A stretch of DNA of 64,000 nt. Origin: Aplysia californica (lineage: Eukaryota; Mollusca; Gastropoda; Aplysiida; Aplysiidae). The translations under genes were made by a program, and so were the position numbers. The stretch spans positions 1,726,084 to 1,790,083 of the forward strand of contig NW_004797272.1 in assembly GCF_000002075.1 (NCBI RefSeq), written 5' to 3'. The notes under the pieces were generated by a model that was given only the letters and a program-made list of their open reading frames with translations, was not told the origin of the DNA and ran no database searches. Positions 43,983 through 57,900 of the stretch are shown here, piece after piece (position 1 is the first letter of the stretch; every line of letters starts with the position of its first letter).

Positions 43983-46390
43983 TATGTCTTGAAAATGCAA
44001 ATTTGATTTGAAAGATGCTAAAGACAATCTTTCTACTAGCACTTCAACAATCATAATATATGTAAAATTTAATAAGGCAGCAATTTGAACCATATGGAGC
44101 AATTCATCACGACATTGTCAAATGAAAGCAATTTTGATTTTAGTCTGATTCAGGACTCAAACTTATTGTGAGAGCCCACACTTTGTTCTAAACAAAAACG
44201 ATGGATAGCAATAAATGTAGAACTAAACCCAAGAATACACAAGGATTTTTTAAAAACACACAAGTTTTTTTTAAAGAAACTGTCTTAGACACTTTACTTT
44301 CTATTCCATATTCCTGGTAAAGTATGAGCAGGTGATATAAATGTAGCCAGTTACGGAGCAGGTGTAAAAAAGATAGACACGACACCTAGCTTTTTCATGC
44401 AGTCAAAGCAAAACGAAAAAAAAAAAAAAAAGAAATTCTTTGCACCCAGCTAAATGTTTTCAGCCTTTTCAGGAACTATAAGTGGGTCAAAAGGACATGG
44501 GAGGCTTTTTCCCCCCTAACAAATCTTTAAAAAAAAAAAAATTCTTAGATTTACCCATATAGTCCTTCACTCTAAACAAATACTCCTTTTGATTTTCTTC
44601 TTCATTTTAAAATACAAGGGAAAGTATGTAACATTAGTATAGAAACATCAAATGCAGCACATGATGTCCTATGTAAAAGGCTTTGGAATGTGAGAGGATC
44701 ATATTCTCCAAGCATGTACATGAATTCCGTAGTATAAGTCATCAAATGACATTTTTAAAAAAATCCTTCATCAAAGAGTTTTAAATCAGTAGTACAATCC
44801 AAGAAGCACTGGTGGACTTTCTTCTCCTGAACACTATCATAGTATAAAAGTACTAAGCTAAAACAAGACTCCCCTCTGTTAGTAACTCCATAAACTTATC
44901 CCATTAACATTACTTTCAATTTAATATGCCAAAGGATGGGGAAATCCGTTTATAGATTTATCTACTGTATGATTCTACAATGAAAAATTAATATGCAACA
45001 TTTTTTGCACTGTTTTTAATTTTGATTAAAGAACAAAAAACAAACAAAAGCAAGATCAGTTCAAACAATCTATAATTTAAGGAAACAAATGCTTGACATA
45101 AAAGATCTATCAAACATCTACAACTCGAATCAAGTATACAGCAACTGCGAGTACAGTTTTCTTTACAGCGACTATAAGCCTTGAAAACTCAGTAAAAAAA
45201 GAAGAAAGCACCATACTAAAAAGTGCAACCAAAAGAAAACATAAATCTCATTGCCTGTTTGCCTGAGGTGTGTTTTATTCTCCAAAGACAATGAAAGGCA
45301 CAATGAGTTACCTTGGCAATAAAGTAAAACAATGACATGAAAACCCTCCTGAAATGGGCATAAAAAACCACCAATACATACATTTCAGTTTCAGCTTCAT
45401 ATTTAACCCCAAAAAATTGTAAAGTTTGATTTCCAAAAACAAGGATAATTTATGATGATGACTGATACAATTTTCCAATGTTGACCATGAAAACAGATGT
45501 ATGACAATGACAGTAAGCGACCAGTCCCCATAAAGTTACATATCACAAAAATGAGTTACCATATCACACAGAAGACTACTAACTTTTTGTACACATGTAT
45601 ATGGATACGATAATACAGCATTAAAAAACAGTAGCATGAAATACATGTATGATGCGTCAGTATCAAAGCACTACTACTACCCACACACTCAAGACAGATT
45701 ATGTACTGTAAGCACTCCTTGTTGCATGTTTAGTTTTTTAGTTTCAACAGCAATGCCACACGACCACATCTTTGTGGTACTAAACTAGCATAGATGACAG
45801 TGTTGAGCAATAGCTAAAAGTAGCTAACAGTAAGTACACCAAAGTTGCCTGTGTATGCACAACAGAACATAGATGGTAACACAAGCTTATAGGAATAATG
45901 CCATCATACAATAATATACAAAACTTTTCTCACTACATTGAAGGGTTAAAAAAGTTCATCCTCTCGCACTCAACATTTACAAGAATTCATCACCTTCATC
46001 TGAAATAGACCAAATAAATTACACCTCAGAGGTAAAAGTATATTCTTAAATCTGTTAAACTTGAACACTGGGACTCTTCCACAAAAATACCTTCAACTGC
46101 ACCAAGAACTTGCATGACTGCACAAAGCATTTGCATAAGTAGATTCTGGCACTGTCATCAGCTTCCAAGGAACAACCCATCTGTTGCAAACAGAAGCTCT
46201 CTGTCTCTCTCTTTCACTCTCTCTCTTTCGTTCATACTTCACTGATGCTACACTCAGGGTTCGGACATATTTCTATACATATACTTCTCACGACTGGATT
46301 CCATAATGAGAAGTTTTTGATTTATTCTAAATGTCTTACACCCACATCTACATAATCCAGATCATTACAAGGCTAGCTGTTTTTGCCCCT
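43983..46390. other. Downstream flank of GALNT, no gene seen
   Basis: AT-rich; nothing recognised. Confidence 0.4.
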
Positions 46391-46394
46391 GTCG

Positions 46395-46500
46395 CACAGA
46401 TAGAGATACTAGATAAAGTAACTACCTAAATCAGGAATCAATCTCACATCTTCTGCAAGCAATGGCAAAAAGCCTAACCACTCCACAACAGACAGTGTTG
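46395..46500 (-). mobile_element. tRNA-derived SINE head remnant, minus strand
   Basis: Reverse complement reads TGTTGTGGAGTGGTTAGGCT (A box) and GAGATTGATTCCTGA (B-box-like). Not a foldable tRNA. Confidence 0.45.
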
Positions 46501-47087
46501 CATTTTTTAATATATGAACACTTCACCTTGCAGCTTGACAAGTTACTAAAAAACATAATCATTCAACACTTGTTTTACACTTCTCTAACCACTGTAACAA
46601 GATGTTAAAGCTGAATTATGTTTGACAATAACAGAGCTTGCAAAACAAAGTATTCGTAAATTTAACAACAAGCGACTTGAACTCAGTTCAAATCTGGAAA
46701 AAAAAAAAAGCCACACTGAGTGACCTTACAAGTAGAGACCATGAGCATAAGACGTATTTACAGAATAATTGAATAACAGCATGATGAATATATCTTCTTT
46801 TTCCAAAAGCAGAATTAACTTTGGGACTGAATGATCATGACTTCTCATCTGTCTGTCTTGAATAAAGCGCACAATTTCATCAGATGAAATGACACAGCTT
46901 CCTTCCAAGATTATCTAGACAAGGTATCCTCTCCTGCATCACTTCCCTTGCAATCAGTCTCTAAACATTCTAAAGAATACTTAAAGTGGTGGAGCAACAT
47001 TCCATTACCAGTTCATTCTCTGAACATGTATATCCTCAAGTATTTTAAATACATGTGCATCCTTTCATGAACACACATTTATAGGCA

Positions 47088-47172
47088 CATACCCAAACAC
47101 ACACATACACACACACACATATACACACATCCAAATAGTTAAGTCAGTCACACACACACACACACACACACA
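47088..47172. repeat. (CA)n microsatellite
   Basis: Interrupted CA repeats just downstream of the GALNT stop on its strand. Confidence 0.85.
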
Positions 47173-47268
47173 AAACATTGGTTGATAAAAAGTACAGGAG
47201 AGCTCGAATGGCTATGGCAGGTAGAGCCCTCTGTGCGTCTGCACGGTGTGCACTAAAGCCCCTCAGGA

Positions 47269-47333
47269 TCATAGCGAGCTGTCTCTAAAGCCACCTAGAC
47301 TCCACTGCTGGTCCTCCGCACCCGTACACTTGC
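47269..47333 (-). CDS. GALNT1: GALNT terminal coding exon
   Basis: Acceptor GCCCAG; completes a Gly codon, then [20 protein letters not shown] and stop. Gives the QxW (QQW) of the gamma lobe. Too short for ORF finding; supported by homology to human DCNGSRSQQWLL. Confidence 0.85.
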
Positions 47334-50300
47334 CTGGGCACAAGAAACAAGAGAGAAAAGCATTTAGGGGTATTACTCCAGTTGTTACTAACACTCATTG
47401 TTGAGCTTTTGTTCATTGTCAGCCGGCACAACAATAGCTACATTTAGAGATAGGAACAGAACAAGACAGCAAAGTCATTGTAAATGTGAAAGGATTATTG
47501 CTTACATTTATTCTGTAGCAACAAACCAACAAACTGAAACAGGAACGGAAAGTTAAGACAACAAGTACCATCTAGACTTTAAAACATATTCAGATCTAAA
47601 ACCACTGCAAGCAACAAGAAGAGTGGATGTGGATATAGTTTAAAAGTACAACGTTTCTTTGGTCCACCATAAAGCAGATCAGACGATATAAGATCACCGA
47701 TTTAATTTTGGTCACGAAGGTAGACTGGGACTGGCAGTATATAGTTTTATGTCTTTGAAGCAGTTTACAGACTAATGAATACATAAGGTTCATTTCACCA
47801 CAAACCAAACTTTTCATATCTTAAACATATAAAAGGGGGTTCTTGTGGGCTAGAATAGGACCGTGGTTCGAATTTGGATACCGATGGAAAATTTTCTCCT
47901 TTCACATCCTTTCCTGCTCTCTAACAATGTTCTGTCTTCTGCTTATGTTTCCACTTTCTGCCCCCACATACCCATCTCCTTCGCCCCCTCCACTGGGCTC
48001 CTGACTTTTTCTGAAGTCTTTCCACGGCTTATCCTTGGCTCCTTCTTACTGCAGTTTTTCAGTCACACCCCTGATCATATGGTTGGAAAAATCTACCTAG
48101 CCTTCTCGGACAAGGGCCAAAAATCTTGAATGTCCCGTGTGCAAGTTGAGCATGTTAAAGATCCCTTGGAGGTCCAAAATCAATAAGAGTAGGCTTCGGC
48201 CGCCACCTGGGGCAAAACTCAAAACTTCCTACCAAATGAAAATGTTTTGTGTGTCCCGCACGCTCATATGACCTTATGCAGTTGCGAGCACCGTAGAACA
48301 CTTACCAACCCCCCCCCCCCCAGAAAAACATATAAAGTAAGGCACTCTGCTAACCGGTTTAATTGTGCTGAAGGGTTTCAATATCATGATTATTTGATTC
48401 AACACAACCCTGACAATGACAGGGTTCAGATCCACAAAGATGTGGAGTGAGGAGAAGCTTGTAACCTGTCTTTGATTCTAACCTCAAATCATAAAGGTAA
48501 ACATCTGTTTGTTCTTTGTGTAAAGAGATGCACATTGACACAATAAGTCATTAGTGCAAGGAAAAAGAAAGACAGACAGCAAGAAACAACCAAAGGAAAG
48601 AAAAGAAGTAGGACCTATCAGTGATGTCCTCCAACAATTCCACTAAATATTATTCATAGATTATTGGGGGTTTTCTTAAGGTAAAAAAGTACATAAGAAA
48701 TTACTAGGAAGGCATGTTCAAACTTGTAAATAAATTTCCATCGTCATTTCTCCTGCGTTTGATCTGAACCATCTCAGTCAATTTCTAAACACAACCGAGC
48801 ATGCTAAAATAGCTGCTAAAAGGTATCACTTTTCCATTGGAAAAAAAAAAAAAGCTCACCTAAGCTGGGAACATCCTTGTCCCGACCATGCCCTTTACCT
48901 AAACACTGGTCGGTGTTGATATGACGGAGAATCTTAGTCTGAAAAGGAAAACAAAACAAATGAAGTACTAAAAACAAAAGCTTATTCTCAGGGTCCACTA
49001 AATTTAGAGGGCTTGATGAAAAGTATCAAATGCATGGAAGTAACCTGCTTTACTGCAATAAGGGATGAATGCAATTTACACCAAAAATAATAGCCAATAT
49101 TTCCATTTACAGGGGAAGATACCAATTTTTAAAAAATTAACTACTGATTGAGTATTAAAAGAATGGTCCAATTGACAACTTGCACCCCTAACAGACCGCT
49201 ACAGATCATATATATTACCACAAAACAAGGTTGAATTTTAAAGTTCTACACCTTGATTTAGGCATTGACGTAGAGAGAGGAAAAGTGTAACTATGTTGCC
49301 ACCGTCTTCTTCATGGTTTTCAAAATAATTTCTCATATAGGCATATGTAAACTTCTTTACCCTTTGAATGCACATTTTATTCCGGGCAACTATCATCTTT
49401 GAAGAGCTTTAGTGTAAACTTATCTTCTAACATTCCTACAAACATTTGATCCCCATTGTTATTCACACTCTTCAACTCTTGTATCTTTTTCTTTCTCAAA
49501 TACATATTGATTCTCTTATTCACATTTACTTAATTCCCTCAACCCCCCAGATAAACAGACATACAGATACACACAACTCATGTACCGAATCAACTGCATG
49601 CACCAAGTGAATCATGCAGTCACTTCTAGTAAAAACCACATACAACAGTAATTAAAAGGTAGATTTAGAAGACTCACGGATACCACAAACGCTATTCAAC
49701 AAAACAAATACCACTGGACAGATGAGATCAAATAACAACAATGAAAACGAACAAGAGAAGCTGAGAACACAGACGGAACAGTCAATCAAGGTAACAACTG
49801 AACTACATAGCCTGCACAACTACAGAAACATAGCCAGGTAACAAAAAGTCAGGAAGCATGCACAAGGAACATTAAAGTGATCTACAGCGGGCAAAAGACA
49901 AATAAAAACATGCAAGATCCAGGTAGCCTAAAACATAAATTATTAAATGTTCCCAAATACCCAGGTGATTAATTTATGAATAAATAGATCAATCTAAATT
50001 TATTATTCTTTTTAATGAAAACACAATATCACAAGATCCCACTATGGTTCAGGGACGACCATTTCTACACAATCCTTTAGACCTTCATATGTAATTTCAT
50101 AATTTAGCAAATTTCAGATGACAAAATGTTGCATTGAGATGACATCTCACATAAACAAACAATTTTTAAAAACTTCTAAACCGAAAAGTAAAATAACAAT
50201 TTAACTTTGTTTCCCCAACAATCCTGTCCACAAAGTACCTGCCATTTCTGGTAAAAACACATTAAAAACTGGACTTATTGTAAAATATTTTCTAACATAA

Positions 50301-53300
50301 TGTGGGAACCTTTTCATGAGGAACAACAGAATAGTAACAATTCTGATCCAGTAGAGTACCTAATATAACCGAGTATTAAAGTTTCCATATTTTCGTCTCA
50401 GCCCTTTCACACTCATTTTGCGAAATGTTCGACTTATGTCTGGGCTTGATTGGCACTGACACAAACATTTCAATCTTTCAGAAAATCCAAATCAAATAAC
50501 AAGTCCTAAATAAAAGACACAAATCAGATCAGAGGATCATCTGACCAGACGTCCTCTATAAGAACAACGGTGTTAGAGTTAACACTTTCAAACCCATTTA
50601 GAGTTTTAAAATTCACTCTGCAAGGTCATATACCTTTGCATTTCAAATGAGCCCTGTTTTTCTCAATGAACTGTTGCTCACATGTGGATTACGTGAGTTG
50701 CCAATGAGAAGCAAAGTATTAAAGGTACTGGAAACAGACATGCTGTTCTCCTTCATCATTCTCAGCTTAGTCTTAGAATGGTTCTTGGTCTGTTTGTTTT
50801 TTCGAGTACAGGTTTTAAAGCACTATCGATACAACTTGACAGATGAAACTGCTTTGGTTTTGTTGTTAAGAAAAGAGCACCAAACCTCAATGTTATAATC
50901 CCACTTTGCGTCCTTGCTGCTGCACTTAACAAACTTGACTACTCCGCTGGCAATGTCGATACACATGTCATCATCGGTCATCAACTGTTGATTCTTAGTG
51001 TAGCAAAACACCTGAGGTGGATGGAGACAACAGAAGTACAACACTGACACACTTACACACATACAAGCAGGACAAATAAACAAAAGCACAGACACACACA
51101 GCTGTAACAGTGGAGCTGGAACCATGAAGGCACGAACTTGCTGTTGAAAAAAATGTGAGTGCATGCAGTAACAGTAACACATTAGTAAATCAAAAGTCCA
51201 ACTTCAAAGGGCTCAAAACTAACAGATCAGAACATCTTGGTGTCACAGTAAACATCCACAACACTAGACCCTACTCTGTAACACTTTGCAGCTCCAGTGA
51301 TAGAAGCGAACAGAAATACCTTAAACCAGTGAAATGAAAAACAGTCACTTCTTTTCTTTTGGCACAATACTGACTTGAGAAGTGACACTTTCAGTTAAGG
51401 GCAGGAAGGCTTGAAATGGCGCGCACGGAGTGGAACAACATATAAGGAGGGAGAGGAGGCCGATCAGGATTGTTCGGTGACATCGCGCAGAAAAAAGATA
51501 AAAAACTCTAAAGGAATCTCATCTTGTCTAAAAAGCAACAACTCAGTTTTGAAAAAAAACAAACCCAAAAACTATACTGACTCCTTTCGGTTTCATTTCT
51601 AGAAAAAAACTCCTTCAAAAGATTAAGTATACACTACTGGTTTAGTTCAACTTTTCTAAATTGATTTTTATATCATGAAGAAAGATTCTGTAAGTCGGTG
51701 ACTCAAACTTTACATTGCTTCTAGAAATATGACGGCACATATTTTCAAGTCCATTGGTCAATATGTACATAAATGCACGGGTGTGAACACATAAAAATGT
51801 GTTATTTTAAAAAGCCAAGTGACATAAATATGAGTCAAGACACAGTGGAATTGGGCGCTCAGCAATTTTTGGGCATGTAGAGTTTTTGGTATTATTTTAA
51901 AGTATATTCATGTTTATTTTTTTTAAAAATAATTCTTGAACAGAAATTGAGAATTTGCAATTGAAGGAAGTGGGAGTCGCCTGGTTTCAGAGAAAATCGC
52001 CGCTAACGTTTCGTGGTTTCTATAGCTTGAGAGTCCTAAGAAACTGAAAATTTACATTTTTAGAGCCATTAATCAACGTTATTCAGTAAAATCCACACAG
52101 TAATGTGTTTTTTTATGGACATGTAAGGTGTTTAGCTAAAAACCAAAATTCAATCAAAATTGCCAAACTGGATGAAAAATGCTGATTTCTTCGATTTAAT
52201 TACTTTGATGAGTGCCTGAGTTCACCATGATGCCTCACATATTAGGCTAGCAACATTGCTTCTATCAGAACATTTTTTTTTTTCAGGATCAAACAACCCC
52301 CCCCCCCCCCCGAATTTGCTGTTAAAGAGGAATTGTGTCTTAAGCCATTTTTGTGCTTTTTAACAAAACAGACTTGCAAGTAATGAATATAAAAATCTGA
52401 CTTCATGGCAACGCAAAACATAAAGCGTATTCACCCACAGACACCCTGCTCCAAGTCCACAAAGTACATAAAAGTCTGTCGAGTTTCATCATCCAAGCCT
52501 CCCATGCAACAATGACCAACATGACTTCAAATGTTGTCTTTACCATAACTCATAGAAAGCAACAAACTTCTTGCAAGCGTCATGCTCGACATGCTGAATA
52601 TCAAAACTTGAGGACGTTTGGTGTAAATACATAGTACAGTGGTCTACGGCTAAAATAGCACGCACCTCGGGTGACAAGGAAAGAGTGCTATTTATTATAG
52701 AGCAATGAAGGTGAGTAATCTAGAGGGAGTATTCTGTCGAATTTCATGGTTTGATGTGAACCACATCACATCTGAACTCCTGCGGTGGGCTGTGACTTTA
52801 AGCTGAACTTGTCCTGAGGTGAGAAAATTTCCTGTGCCAAGTGATCACAGACAATAACCGTCATAATTACTGCACAGCCCATCACACATGGTCAGTTTTT
52901 AGCTTTCCTCATTGCCCAATTCTGCCACATATGTCACTGATCACTGTGTATCTTTTTCTCCTTGACAAAGCCAAAATTTCAAGATATAAAGAAGGGCACC
53001 CGACATTTGCTTCGCTTCATTCAGTTCAGGGTAAAACTAATCATGGAACGACCGCGCTGTTAGATTGTGGTTTTTTAATTATTTTTATATAGCAAAAAAT
53101 TCTGTTCCCAGATGCCAACATATAATTATTATTAAAGGCGGATCATGCTTTTATCCAGTGTGCTATTAGCTGGAGACCACTATACTTCGAACTTTTTTCC
53201 CCCTTAAAAATGCTTTCTAGCTTCGAAATCCAAAGTAAGAGATGTCTCCATTTCTGTGGGACAACACCAACAAATTTCTACACTGACAAAACAATCATGT

Positions 53301-54860
53301 ACCTATACTGACTTTTTCAGACACAGACTTTGCTTTAGTTCTGACTACAGCCTTAGAAATGTATTGCCAACATTATATAAGTGCCTTTAATACAACTTAG
53401 CTATTTTTATTACATGAAAAACAACACATAAAAAAGTACAGTTGCATTTCAGAGTGTGTATAGAATATTCAAAATGTCAAAGAATTTGCTGAAAGGAATT
53501 AGTTTCTACCATCCATTGGGGACAAGGGGGGAAAAATATTTCCCACTATACACTTTAAAAAAATCCTATATAATAAAATAAACATATTAACATTCAAAAG
53601 TGAAATTTCAATTGACAAGACAAATACAAGGCCAGCATACAGCATGCAGAGTGCCACTCCAACATGGTCCTGAACTAACACACACGACAGCAAAGAGCCA
53701 GCAGATCCAGTGCTAGGGAGGGTAGCAGCACTACAACAAGCTACGACAACATCTTTGTGACAAAAGAGGGTTGCTGGGGGGTGTGGGAGGGGAGAGGAGG
53801 TCACTACCTCCTCGTCGTACTGCCACCGTTGGTTACCCCCCATGCCATGGCACTGAAATAATTTCACGGGTCCACCTAAACTGGACACGTCTAGACACAG
53901 ATCGTCCGACTGGATTGTGTCTTTGAAGGTATATGAGAACACCTGTAGAGGAGTTTGAAGGAATGATAAAGATAGGACACGAGAAAACAGTTACTTCATT
54001 TATTTGTCTTTTTATAGCCACTTCTAACCATTTTAACATTTTTATGTTCATGAACATTTTAAATTAGTACAGCATAAATGAACCATCACAAACAGTGAAA
54101 TCAATCAGTTAGCAAAAATTAGGTATACAAGCCAAGAGAATAACTTTGGATCCACAGGTGTGTGAGAAGTGAGGGTGGGCTATAGGACTGTAATCAGGGT
54201 GCCTCACATGTAATATTTTATTACATGCGATAGGCAACGCCCAACGAATGGTAAATAGGCAACTTTTTTTTCTTGTGTCAGATCCTGTTCTCCAGAGATC
54301 ACACCAGCAAATTTGTTGCAAATTTCAACTTAATGGACTCAAAAAAGCACACAGTGAAAGTAAAGGAAGAAAACTTTCGAAAAGGAGAGAATAATGACCC
54401 TGCTTTTATAATCAAATACCTGACTGCCAGCATACCAGATAAGAACTTCTAGTGGATCCCAAGACCTACTAATAATGCACACACATTTTAATCTGGACAT
54501 TATTCACCTAAAACAGCAATGACATAAAAGTAAACTCCTTTCCTCTCCAAATTACTTTGACTAATTCATTCATTCATTCATGAAAAAACAAAGGACTGAA
54601 AAGAAGAGGAAACATAATGTATACCAGTTGGCCTTTCAGATACGGTTACTGGGCTGTGGAATAAAGATATCATGTGACCATGGGAATGGATAAAATGAGG
54701 ATTTAAAACCTTGGCAAATTCTCTTGCAAACAAAAAGTACATTGTATGTGACTTCCACAAACTAGTAAAAAAGAGCAACATTACTGCCATGAGCTCAATG
54801 CGATCAAAGTAAGTGGTAGGGGAGAAGGGAAGGAGGGAGGGGGAGGGAAGGGGGGGGGAG

Positions 54861-54924
<64 letters not shown>

Positions 54925-57900
54925 GAGAGAAAGAGAGACAGAGAGAGAGAGAGAAAGAGAGAAAGAGACAGACAGACAGACAGACAGAATTCTATATAGA
55001 TGACAGACAAAGTCACTATTAAAATGATAGTTTGGCAAATGATAGAGCCCTACAAGCCCTGAGTGAGACTCCGGAAGGGCTAAATAATAGCTTTCTAAAA
55101 GAAGTCCCTACTAGAAGAAAAAGCAAGAAGAACAGTGTTGCCATCTAGCCATACAGGTAACTTTCCTTACCATCAGAGAGACAAAAACAAGACATTAATA
55201 TAACGAAAAAAAGAGCTGACATGAGACTCACCTGGTTGCCTCCCTGACCGTGGCACTTCTCCAGGCCCACCTTCTCTCCACTCTTCCTGCCCATGGTGTC
55301 CAGGCAGTAGTCCGTGGCTTTGTTACGCATCTGACAAAACAGATTTTTAAAAGAGTTTCAGTAGGAGTATTATGGCATTTAATTAAGTTTTAGTAGAGGT
55401 TTTACGGCGCTCGCAACTGCATTAGGTCATATGAACGCCAGAAGATTTGAGCAGTTACAAGAGAGTAACAAACACAAAATAGAAGAAGTGGAGATAAGGA
55501 CGATAGATGTTTGATAGGAAAGAAGAAGCAAACCACACCAGAGTACCCGCCAACAACCCACTTTATGGCATTTGCAACACAATTGGGTCATATAAGTGCT
55601 GAAGATGGGAGGTGTTACCACAGTGTAACATACAAACAGAAGGAGAAGAGATAAGAATGATGGATGTCTGATAGGAAAAAAGAAGGAAACCACACCAAAA
55701 GCAGCCTTGAACTGTGAAGAATATAAACACTCACTTCCTACCCCACTTTTTACATTATAAAGTGGAACTCAAATTCACAAAATCGGATTCAACAAAAGGA
55801 TATAGATTACCTTTTTCTTTTAATTTATTAAAATCAATCAAAATTACTCAGATTGAATGAACATATTAATGAGCAACCTTGGATTCAATGAAGTCGCTTG
55901 CAGGGTGAACAGCCCCTGCTGACTTGGCTTCGACTCGTTCATTTTTCTCCCACCACAACCCTTATCCATTCCTGGAAACCATCAATGGCACCTGCATCAT
56001 AAACCACTATTTGCTTAGCCTATTGTGTATATCTTAGGTGACCAATCAAAAGCTTTCTTTCATGCCAACACACAGGGACCACACTAACTGATAAAAAATG
56101 TAAAAAGTCTCTTTCTATTTTGAAATCTTGAACGCAAAATGACAGGCCTGTCTCCTTTTCCATTTATCCACATACCAGCCCGACATTTAGAGGGAATTTT
56201 AAAAAAAAAAGGGAATCCATGTTTTGTATCCCAAGACGTCTGTAAGTCGCTTGGGCACATTTCATCCTCTTGCTTTATGTCCTTCAGTTAGTAAATGGGG
56301 TATCCAACGGACACACATTTTTTTCACATGGAGTTTTCCACAAAGAAAATTTGGCACAGAAGTTCAGACAAGTCTTGAAGTTCTTGCATAGAGGTTTGGG
56401 TACGATGCTAGATTACATCAACGATTGTCTCATTCACAGAGGAATGTAAGTGCCTATAATGAGGGTCACCAATAACAGTGCCTCTCCTTTCATTAAATTC
56501 TCTTATCAAAGAATAAACTGTTTTATGTACAAGCAGATTCTCCATAAACACACTGCAAATTTTCATGAATAAGTTTGGGGAATTTCCCAGTTTAACAGGT
56601 CATAAAAGGTAAAGTGGATGTTTATTTTTGTGAAGTTTGTCTCATTTCCTCAAGAGCGCAATCCATCCTTTGTGACATAAGTAAATAATTAAGAAAGTGA
56701 CATCACATGAAAGTCCTTTGGGTAGCTCGCAAGCAGACATGTTATAGATTAATCATGTGTATCGGTTTTATAACTGAAGTCAATCCACCCTCATATAGAT
56801 GAAATGAAATACTAGAGTGAACCAAGGTTTATTGTAGAAAAAGAATAAAAGAACCAGAGCCAGAACGGCAGAAAGACAAACCACAGCAGCACGTAAAAAG
56901 CATATGACATTCAGAGGCCCACCTCTCCTAGTGAGTGATAGTCAATAGGCAGCTGGGACTCCGGATACACATGCTCCAGGTACCAGCGGAAACTTTTGCA
57001 GTTCAGCTTCTGCCTCAGCTTCTTCCGACTGTTCACATCGCCATACTCTGTGGCCCTTACACCTGTAGGGGAGAAAACACAGATATTGACAGTAGACTCT
57101 AGTATGATTGTAAAATGTTTCACATGACGGTCTCCATTGACTCAATTTAGATAGTTAACTATGTGATCTGTTTCAACCTTGCCTAGCAAGGCCACCTAGA
57201 GTTGAGTATGACACAGCATCTGAGAATGCAAGACGGAGATTCTCAATATTAAAAAAAACAACTTCCAAAGGCAGGAACCAAGCTCAAATTTTCACTGAAA
57301 CAGATGCCATTCATCTACATACTCACTTCGTCACAATAAATGGCTGGGAAGTTTAAAGCCTACTTTAAGAACGCCTAGACCTTAAAATGAAAGACTTAGG
57401 TCAACAATTCCTCAGATTTCATTCAAAGAGAAAGAAAATTCATTCCATGCCCTACATGAATTCATCACTTAAATAATCATTACTATGTACTGTCTTCAAA
57501 CATTCCAAGTATATTCAAAGATTAAAACGAAAAAAAAAAAGGAATATTAATCACTCAACCCCTGGACTGATAATGGAGTCAAGCCAAGAAAAGACACCCC
57601 CTCCCATACCTAGCAGAGAATGTTTTTTCAAGAACAAAAAATCATTGAAGGTTGAAAAAAATCCTAGCCTACTCGTATTCAATCTTTAACCATCTACATT
57701 TCAACAATTAAAGCATCAGCAACCCAAGTGCCTATTCTCACCAGGGTTGATCTTGTAAAAAAAGTCCTTGTACTCATCCATCCAGACTTCCACAATACGC
57801 TGTGTGTTGTGGTTGATAATTCGGCCCACACCGCCGGGCCATGAGTATGGAGACGTTTTACGGAACACGTGGCCGACACGAGAACAGGTGACGATGAAAA

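Noticed and set aside
48816-48998. 60-residue minus-strand frame as a separate small gene
   Set aside because: Only its middle is coding; it is the GALNT gamma-lobe exon (48860-48938) with intron read-through on both sides.
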